A stretch of 12,242 bases of DNA from B120-G9 sp034659895 (GTDB lineage: Bacteria; Zixibacteria; MSB-5A5; GN15; FEB-12). Both the position numbers and the translations under genes were made by a program. The stretch covers positions 1 to 12,242 of the forward strand of contig JAYEIF010000147.1 of assembly GCA_034659895.1 (NCBI GenBank), given 5' to 3'. Below, piece by piece: positions 8,433 through 12,242 of this stretch. The notes under the pieces are model-generated. The model saw only the letters and a list, made by a program, of their open reading frames with translations. It did not search any database and was not told where the DNA came from. Within the stretch, counting starts at the first letter, position 1; every line of letters begins with the position of its first letter.

Positions 8433-8641
8433 TATGAACAATTAGGACTGTGAAAGGGAAAATAAAAAAACTCGTTAAAATCCGTGTGGTCTGCAACTCT
8501 ACCACATATCTCTAAAACATGCAATCAAAAGTGTTATTGTGCATTAGTTTGCATTTATGTGCGCAATCCGTATTATAATAAATCACAAAAACACTCTTGC
8601 GCTTTAACACCTAATGACATAATTTATAATTTTCTAAGAAT
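8433..8641 (+). other. non-coding stretch between PBP1A and the tRNA-Leu region
   Basis: AT-rich spacer with no convincing ORF. It contains a 6-bp inverted repeat TGTGGT/ACCACA (8485-8490 and 8501-8506, 10-base loop) and a 6-bp inverted pair ATGCAA/TTGCAT (8519-8524 and 8549-8554). Two exact TATAAT boxes occur at 8574-8579 and 8625-8630. No stem followed by a T-run is present, so I cannot point to a PBP1A terminator. Confidence 0.5.
8604..8630 (+). promoter_or_regulatory. candidate promoter for tRNA-Leu
   Basis: TTAACA (8604-8609, five of six consensus bases) is followed after 15 bases by a perfect TATAAT (8625-8630). The spacer is shorter than the ideal 17. Transcription would start near 8637, so the palindrome array at 8642-8704 would be inside the 5' leader of the tRNA precursor. 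A second perfect TATAAT at 8574-8579 has only TTGCAT, 19 bases upstream, as a -35 box. Confidence 0.4.
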
Positions 8642-8704
8642 CAGGCTATACCTGTAACAGGTAATGTCTGTATTCAGGTAATGCCTGTATTCAGGTTATA
8701 CCTG
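8642..8704 (+). repeat. four tandem 13-bp palindromes upstream of tRNA-Leu
   Basis: Four copies of C-A-G-G-N5-C-C-T-G lie head to tail: CAGGCTATACCTG (8642-8654), CAGGTAATGTCTG (8658-8670), CAGGTAATGCCTG (8675-8687) and CAGGTTATACCTG (8692-8704). Only the second breaks the palindrome, by one base. Spacers are TAA, TATT and TATT, so the period is 16-17 bp. The last unit ends one base before the tRNA 5' end. It could be a short tandem repeat made by slippage, a multi-site operator, or processing hairpins in the pre-tRNA leader. The sequence does not decide between them. Confidence 0.85.
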
Positions 8705-8705
8705 T

Positions 8706-8792
8706 GCCGGAGTGGTGAAAGTGGTAGACGCAGGGGACTCAAAATCCCCCGATGGCAACATCGTGCCGGTTCGAGTCCGGCCTCCGGCACCA
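8706..8792 (+). tRNA. tRNA-Leu (anticodon CAA)
   Basis: Complete 87-nt class II tRNA decoding UUG. The acceptor stem GCCGGAG (8706-8712) pairs with CTCCGGC (8782-8788), followed by discriminator A8789 and a genome-encoded CCA (8790-8792). The anticodon stem GGGGA/TCCCC encloses the loop CTCAAAA with CAA at 8740-8742. The long variable arm is a 5-bp stem CGATG/CATCG closed by GCAA (8750-8763), as expected for leucine. The T-arm is GCCGG-TTCGAGT-CCGGC (8765-8781). It lies 72 bases before nadE on the same strand with no visible terminator between, so some co-transcription is possible. Confidence 0.97.
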
Positions 8793-8864
8793 TTAAAGAA
8801 CTATTTTTCTTGAATACAAAAGTATAATTATTTATTGTGCTGACATATTTTTAGAAGGTTTAGA

Positions 8865-9674
8865 ATGATCAGTAAGCTAAACACAACTGATGTCATAACA
8901 TCGATTACAAAGTTTATTACAGACAGCTTACAACAGTCAGGGATGGAAGGATTCGTCGTAGGATTATCTGGTGGAATTGACTCTTCTGTGGCAGCAGCAC
9001 TGGCAGTAGAAGCTGTGGGAAATAACAAAGTTCTTGGAGTATCAATGCCGTACCGTTTTTCGTCTAAAAGCTCTCGAACCGATGCTTCCAAAATGGCGGA
9101 AAAACTCGATATCGAATTTCGCACTGTAGATATTTCACTCATGATTGATGCTTATTTCGATAGCATTAATGATGGCAACCGCCTCCGCGCCGGCAACAAA
9201 ATGGCTCGAGAGCGGATGGCTGTTCTCTTTGACATTGCAGCCGAGACCAATCGATTGGTATTGGGAACCGACAACCGTACGGAGATATGCCTTGGTTACA
9301 CAACTTGGTATGGTGATTCCGCTTGTTCAATCAATCCGACTGGTGAGCTGTATAAATCAGAAATCCGACAGATAGCACATGTATTGGGCGTCCCTGATGA
9401 GATTATTGCCAAAGCTCCATCGGCAGATTTATGGGCGGGACAGACGGATGAGAAGGAAATAGGTGTCAGTTATGAACAGATTGATGCTATCCTTGTCAGA
9501 ATAATTGACGATGGTATCCAGTCGTTAAAAACACTGACAAACGAGGGATTTGAAAGTGAGGATATCCAACGAGTAACATCCATGATTAACCACAATTGGT
9601 TCAAACGGACAATGCCGGAAATAGCTTCTTTGGATCGTCCACCAATTCCACGACAAATAAAAATACAAACCTGA
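8865..9674 (+). CDS. nadE: NAD synthetase, ammonia-dependent type
   Basis: Cytoplasmic enzyme catalysing the last step of NAD synthesis, the ATP-dependent amidation of deamido-NAD. The 269-residue protein is the stand-alone synthetase domain, with no N-terminal glutaminase (nitrilase) domain, so it should use free ammonia. The ATP-pyrophosphatase P-loop is SGGIDS at 35-40. Other family motifs are GNKMARERM (110-118), GTDNRTE (134-140) and KAPSADLWAGQTDEKE (183-198). The segment YGDSACSINPTGELYKSE (149-166) corresponds to the usual GDGG-x-D-x-x-P-I-G-D-L-Y-K; Ser-Ala-Cys-Ser replaces the more common residues. AGAAGG six bases before the ATG supports the start. A TATAAT at 8823-8828 lacks a matching -35 box. 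nadE begins a tight cluster with rsmI 9 bases downstream. Assignment is secure. Confidence 0.95.
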   Translation: MISKLNTTDVITSITKFITDSLQQSGMEGFVVGLSGGIDSSVAAALAVEAVGNNKVLGVSMPYRFSSKSSRTDASKMAEKLDIEFRTVDISLMIDAYFDSINDGNRLRAGNKMARERMAVLFDIAAETNRLVLGTDNRTEICLGYTTWYGDSACSINPTGELYKSEIRQIAHVLGVPDEIIAKAPSADLWAGQTDEKEIGVSYEQIDAILVRIIDDGIQSLKTLTNEGFESEDIQRVTSMINHNWFKRTMPEIASLDRPPIPRQIKIQT

Positions 9675-9683
9675 GAGTGGAAC

Positions 9684-10394
9684 TTGGCTAATCAGAAAGG
9701 AACACTATTCCTTGTCCCCACTCCTATAGGAAACATGGGCGACATTTCCCGGCGGGCAATAGAAATACTAAGTGATGTTAATACAATAGCGTGTGAGGAC
9801 ACCCGTCACAGTGGTACTCTGATGAAAAAGTTGGGTCTCAAGAAAAAGCTTATAAGTTATCACGAATTTAACGAATCATCACGTGCACTTCAATTAATCG
9901 ATGTGCTGCTTGAAGGGAATTCGATTGCTGTCATAACGGATGCTGGATCACCCGGAGTTTCCGATCCGGCTTACCGAGTAGTCCGAGCTGCCATTGATAG
10001 TGGCATCGAAGTAGTACCTCTCCCCGGCTCCAGCGCTATCATTCCAGCGCTAACTGCTTCCGGATTGCCAACTGATCGATTTTTCTTTGAGGGTTTTCTA
10101 CCCAATAAATCGGGAGCTCGGCGCACCAGACTGAAGAAACTGCAAGATATTCCTTACACGCTTATTTTCTTTGAGTCACCCCACAGGGTCATAAAGTGTC
10201 TTACCGATATAAAGACAGTTTTCGGCAATCGTCAGGCATGTTTAGCTCGTGAAATAACCAAACTGCATGAACAATTTCTTCGCGGGTCTATCAACGATAT
10301 TCTAAAAACTATTTCCGAACACAGCATTAAAGGTGAAATTGTTCTTGTTATTGCCGGAGATGCCTATAAAATATCACGAGAGAAACTTTCGTGA
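9684..10394 (+). CDS. rsmI: 16S rRNA (cytidine-1402-2'-O)-methyltransferase
   Basis: S-adenosylmethionine-dependent enzyme that 2'-O-methylates C1402 in the decoding centre of 16S rRNA. The 236-residue protein has the tetrapyrrole-methylase-like fold with the RsmI motifs TPIGN (13-17), CEDTRHS (37-43), SYHEFNE (58-64), TDAGSPGVSDP (85-95), PLPGSSA (112-118), FFFEGFLP (133-140), FFESPHR (162-168) and REITKLHEQ (189-197). It lacks the roughly 45-residue C-terminal domain of E. coli RsmI (286 aa); shorter forms are common. The start is TTG, which places TPIGN at the usual distance from the N-terminus and follows a purine-rich GAGAGTGGAA, 9 bases after the nadE stop. Its TGA overlaps the next gene's GTG. 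Assignment is secure; the TTG start is probable. Confidence 0.95.
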   Translation: MANQKGTLFLVPTPIGNMGDISRRAIEILSDVNTIACEDTRHSGTLMKKLGLKKKLISYHEFNESSRALQLIDVLLEGNSIAVITDAGSPGVSDPAYRVVRAAIDSGIEVVPLPGSSAIIPALTASGLPTDRFFFEGFLPNKSGARRTRLKKLQDIPYTLIFFESPHRVIKCLTDIKTVFGNRQACLAREITKLHEQFLRGSINDILKTISEHSIKGEIVLVIAGDAYKISREKLS

Positions 10395-11305
10395 GTACTC
10401 ATTTTCTACACCGATCATATTTGTTTGACCGTCTTATTGCTGGATACTCTCTTTTCATGGTGCTACTAATTCTGTTAATAGGAAGGCCACTTGTCGAATA
10501 CTGGGATGAAATACTCTTTTATGTCAGCATGATGGTTATTGTTGCTATAATCATACGATACCTTGATGAAAACCGTAGTGGATTATTCCGCTTCATTCGC
10601 CTTCTCTACCCTATATTGCTGTTCACTTTTTTTTACCGAACTACGGGTGGAGTGATGTCCTTAATCTTTAATCAATACTTTGACTGGCAACTCTGCACCT
10701 TCGAGAAGACATTATTTGGAATAAATCCAACACTTTTCATAGACACTAATTTCCTCACTCCATGGCTGACCGAACCATTTTCTTTGTGCTATTTTTGTTA
10801 CTATTTAATGATACCGGTATTCTTTTTTATCATTTATTTTCGCCGTGATTATTTAGTTGTTAAGAGTGCAATGAGTGCTGTCTCTCTGATGTTTTTTCTT
10901 TCATACCTTTTATTCTTCTTGTACCCTATTGAAGGTCCTCGATGGTATTTTGCTAATTTCTACCAAAACTCCGTTGAAGGTTCTTTGTTCAGACCGCTGG
11001 TTGAAATGATAATTGACAAAGGTGCTGTTCACGGAGGTTGTATGCCATCATCACATTTTGGAGTTGCGTTCGTACTTTTAATGTATACATTCCGTTACTA
11101 TCGGGGCTGGGTAGCTTGGGCAACAATTGCCCTTGTAGTTGGTATCGGAATTGGCGCTGTGTGGGGACGGTTTCACTATGTCTCCGATATAATAGTTGGT
11201 GGCATTTTGGGATTGATAGCGACATTAATAATCTGGAAATATGCCAGGGTCGAACAAGATAAACCTCGGCTATTGCCAAAGAGAAAGACTTATTATGCAT
11301 CCTGA
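10391..11305 (+). CDS. PAP2-superfamily membrane phosphatase
   Basis: Multi-pass membrane protein of 304 residues, probably a lipid phosphatase or phosphotransferase. Hydrophobic segments lie near 17-31, 41-56, 70-81, 131-150, 159-177, 221-232, 240-257 and 264-283. The PAP2 motifs follow the AUR1/PAP2_3 pattern: YPIEGPR (178-184) as motif 1, MPSSH (218-222, His222) as motif 2, and GRFHYVSD (259-266, Arg260, His262, Asp266) as motif 3. The paired histidines are the expected catalytic pair. This subfamily includes inositol-phosphorylceramide synthases as well as phosphatases, so the substrate could be phosphatidate, phosphatidylglycerophosphate, a polyprenyl pyrophosphate or a sphingolipid precursor; the sequence does not say. 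The start is GTG, overlapping rsmI as GTGA, and the end overlaps lgt by 11 bases. Superfamily is secure, reaction unknown. Confidence 0.88.
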   Translation: MSTHFLHRSYLFDRLIAGYSLFMVLLILLIGRPLVEYWDEILFYVSMMVIVAIIIRYLDENRSGLFRFIRLLYPILLFTFFYRTTGGVMSLIFNQYFDWQLCTFEKTLFGINPTLFIDTNFLTPWLTEPFSLCYFCYYLMIPVFFFIIYFRRDYLVVKSAMSAVSLMFFLSYLLFFLYPIEGPRWYFANFYQNSVEGSLFRPLVEMIIDKGAVHGGCMPSSHFGVAFVLLMYTFRYYRGWVAWATIALVVGIGIGAVWGRFHYVSDIIVGGILGLIATLIIWKYARVEQDKPRLLPKRKTYYAS

Positions 11306-12101
11306 GTTGTTTAATATCGGGCCTGTTACCATTCGTACGTATGGAGTTATGCTGGCTTTGTCATTTTTTGCGGGAATACTATACATCAGATACATTTGTA
11401 CTAAGTATGAGCGTCCTTTTAACCAATTTATGAACATTGCTTACATCATGATTTTTGGAGGTGTAATTGGGGCTAGGCTGTTTTATGTTCTGTTTCATCT
11501 CAGTGAGTTCAGCGGAAATTGGACGGCGTCGTTTAACCCCTTTGGCTCGGATAATTTTGGAATTGCAGGTCTAAATCTATACGGCGGCATATTGGTTGCA
11601 ATTGCCAGTAGCATGATATATGCTCGATGGAAACGGATGTCAATCCTTGACACCTTTGATTTCTTTTCTCCAACACTGGGAATTGGTTTGGCAATTACAC
11701 GCATTGGTTGCTTTTTCAACGGTTGCTGTTTCGGTACACCCACCAAACTACCATGGGGAGTCTCCTTTCCGGAAGGATCAATCCCTTACCATATATATCA
11801 AGACGCAGCCATTCATCCCGCACAACTTTATAGTTCTCTATACGGCGTCATTATTTTTATTCTACTGCATTTTATGATGAAACGACGAGCTTTTGTGGGA
11901 CAGTTGGTAGCACTGCTTTTTATGGTCGAAGCAGTGTTCCGATTTGCGATAGAGTACGTCCGTTTCTATGAAAAAGCAATGTACTTCTCCTTGTGGGGAA
12001 TTGAACCAACTTACAACGAAGTGGTCTCTGTTTTTCTGTTTCTGGTTGGTCTTGGTATCTACTTCTGGCAGAGAAAACACGCACGACTCACGATCTCGTA
12101 A
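11295..12101 (+). CDS. lgt: prolipoprotein diacylglyceryl transferase
   Basis: Inner-membrane enzyme that transfers diacylglyceryl from phosphatidylglycerol to the lipobox cysteine of prolipoproteins, the first step of lipoprotein maturation. I chose the ATG at 11295 (268 residues) because the family normally begins M-H-P-x-L-F-x-I-G-P; an in-frame ATG at 11241 would add 18 polar residues and a 65-bp overlap. A purine-rich AAAGAGAAAG (11278-11287) precedes the start. Motifs include RTYGVML (14-20), GARLFYV (59-65), LNLYGGIL (93-100), the signature RIGCFFNGCCFG (136-147), HPAQLYS (174-180) and RFAIEYVR (216-223). Tyr96 stands where E. coli has His103, and Cys replaces residues of the E. coli R-I-G-N-F-x-N-x-E signature. 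I recall such forms in other phyla. The two lipoproteins encoded at 1208-4758 are likely substrates. Last gene of the nadE cluster. Confidence 0.95.
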   Translation: MHPELFNIGPVTIRTYGVMLALSFFAGILYIRYICTKYERPFNQFMNIAYIMIFGGVIGARLFYVLFHLSEFSGNWTASFNPFGSDNFGIAGLNLYGGILVAIASSMIYARWKRMSILDTFDFFSPTLGIGLAITRIGCFFNGCCFGTPTKLPWGVSFPEGSIPYHIYQDAAIHPAQLYSSLYGVIIFILLHFMMKRRAFVGQLVALLFMVEAVFRFAIEYVRFYEKAMYFSLWGIEPTYNEVVSVFLFLVGLGIYFWQRKHARLTIS

Positions 12102-12119
12102 AGTGGAGTCTTATGCTTG

Positions 12120-12187
12120 TCATCCTTCGACTCCGCTCAGGATGAAGTTTCTTTCGGATGACTTTATCTGCTCAGGGTAAACTTCAT
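12120..12187. repeat. two adjoining inverted repeats after lgt, dispersed-repeat-like
   Basis: The first inverted repeat is TCATCCT (12120-12126) with AGGATGA (12139-12145), enclosing TCGACTCCGCTC. The second is ATGAAGTTT (12142-12150) with AAACTTCAT (12179-12187), a perfect 9-bp stem with a 28-base loop that overlaps the end of the first. TCTGCTCAGGGTAAAC (12167-12182) looks like a degraded copy of TCCGCTCAGGATGAAG (12132-12147). From memory, phrases close to CTTCGACTCCGCTCAGGATGA recur as intergenic repeats in many environmental bacterial genomes. It lies 18 bases after the lgt stop. It could help end transcription, but no T-run follows. Confidence 0.6.
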
Positions 12188-12242
12188 TTGATAATGATAA
12201 TTTGGGCTTGTTGAATAATTAGTTATTATGTACCACAATCTC
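12188..12242. other. AT-rich non-coding tail of the window
   Basis: No ORF or RNA gene is visible. It contains two adjacent GATAAT hexamers (12190-12201) and a short inverted repeat AATAA-TTAG-TTATT near 12220-12235. It may be the start of an upstream region for a gene outside the window. Confidence 0.3.

Noticed and set aside
8485..8506. Inverted repeat TGTGGT/ACCACA as a PBP1A terminator
   Set aside because: Only 6 bp with a 10-base loop and no T-run after it.
8795..8811. AAGAA/TTCTT hairpin after tRNA-Leu as a terminator
   Set aside because: Pure A/T-rich 5-bp stem with no T-run following the stem; too weak to support.
8828..9142. 104-residue minus-strand open frame over the tRNA-nadE junction and nadE start
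   Set aside because: It is antisense to the highly conserved nadE P-loop region, with low-complexity Ser/Thr composition; a shadow of nadE.
11241..11294. Extended lgt start at ATG 11241
   Set aside because: The 18 added residues are polar and unlike Lgt N-termini; the family start M-H-P-E-L-F is encoded at 11295.
1..12242. A defence system, CRISPR array, mobile element or novel gene cluster
   Set aside because: No transposase, integrase, CRISPR-spaced repeats, toxin-antitoxin pair or defence-family protein is seen; nearly all coding sequence belongs to recognised housekeeping or envelope families.

Overview
The window looks like an ordinary chromosomal region of an AT-rich Gram-negative-type bacterium (roughly 40% G+C by eye). 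Two predicted envelope lipoproteins, including one that opens with the C-A-x-x-G-x-P-x-G-G-x-x-D motif followed by an SbsA-type Ig-like domain, point towards the Fibrobacterota-Chlorobiota-Bacteroidota (FCB) superphylum or a related candidate phylum. Unlike typical Bacteroidota, several genes have clear Shine-Dalgarno sequences, and GTG and TTG starts are frequent, so I would not place it inside Bacteroidota proper. The lineage is an inference; no rRNA gene is present to confirm it.

Layout. Bases 13-6082 are a minus-strand cluster, in transcription order: tyrosyl-tRNA synthetase (tyrS), a TPR-repeat lipoprotein, an Ig-like-domain lipoprotein, and a MscS-family mechanosensitive channel. The last three are tightly packed (a 4-bp GTGA overlap if the Ig-like gene starts at its GTG, then a 7-bp gap). 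Bases 6083-6290 are a divergent promoter region. Everything after it is on the plus strand: a class A penicillin-binding protein (PBP1A type); a 273-bp non-coding stretch ending in four tandem 13-bp palindromes; a complete tRNA-Leu(CAA) with encoded CCA; and a compact cluster nadE - rsmI - PAP2-family phosphatase - lgt (9-bp gap, 4-bp GTGA overlap, 11-bp overlap). After lgt come about 140 bases with inverted repeats resembling a dispersed intergenic element.

How the genes relate. Much of the window serves the cell envelope. Lgt performs the first step of lipoprotein maturation, and both the TPR and Ig-like proteins are predicted Lgt substrates. PBP1A builds peptidoglycan. The PAP2 protein could act on a phospholipid or polyprenyl phosphate. 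MscS protects against hypo-osmotic shock. TyrS, tRNA-Leu and RsmI belong to translation, and NadE to NAD synthesis.

I did not find a new defence, mobile or biosynthetic system here. The most unexplained structure is the four-copy palindrome array directly against the tRNA-Leu gene. Next are the inverted-repeat element after lgt, the start-codon corrections, and a possibly near-leaderless PBP1A transcript.
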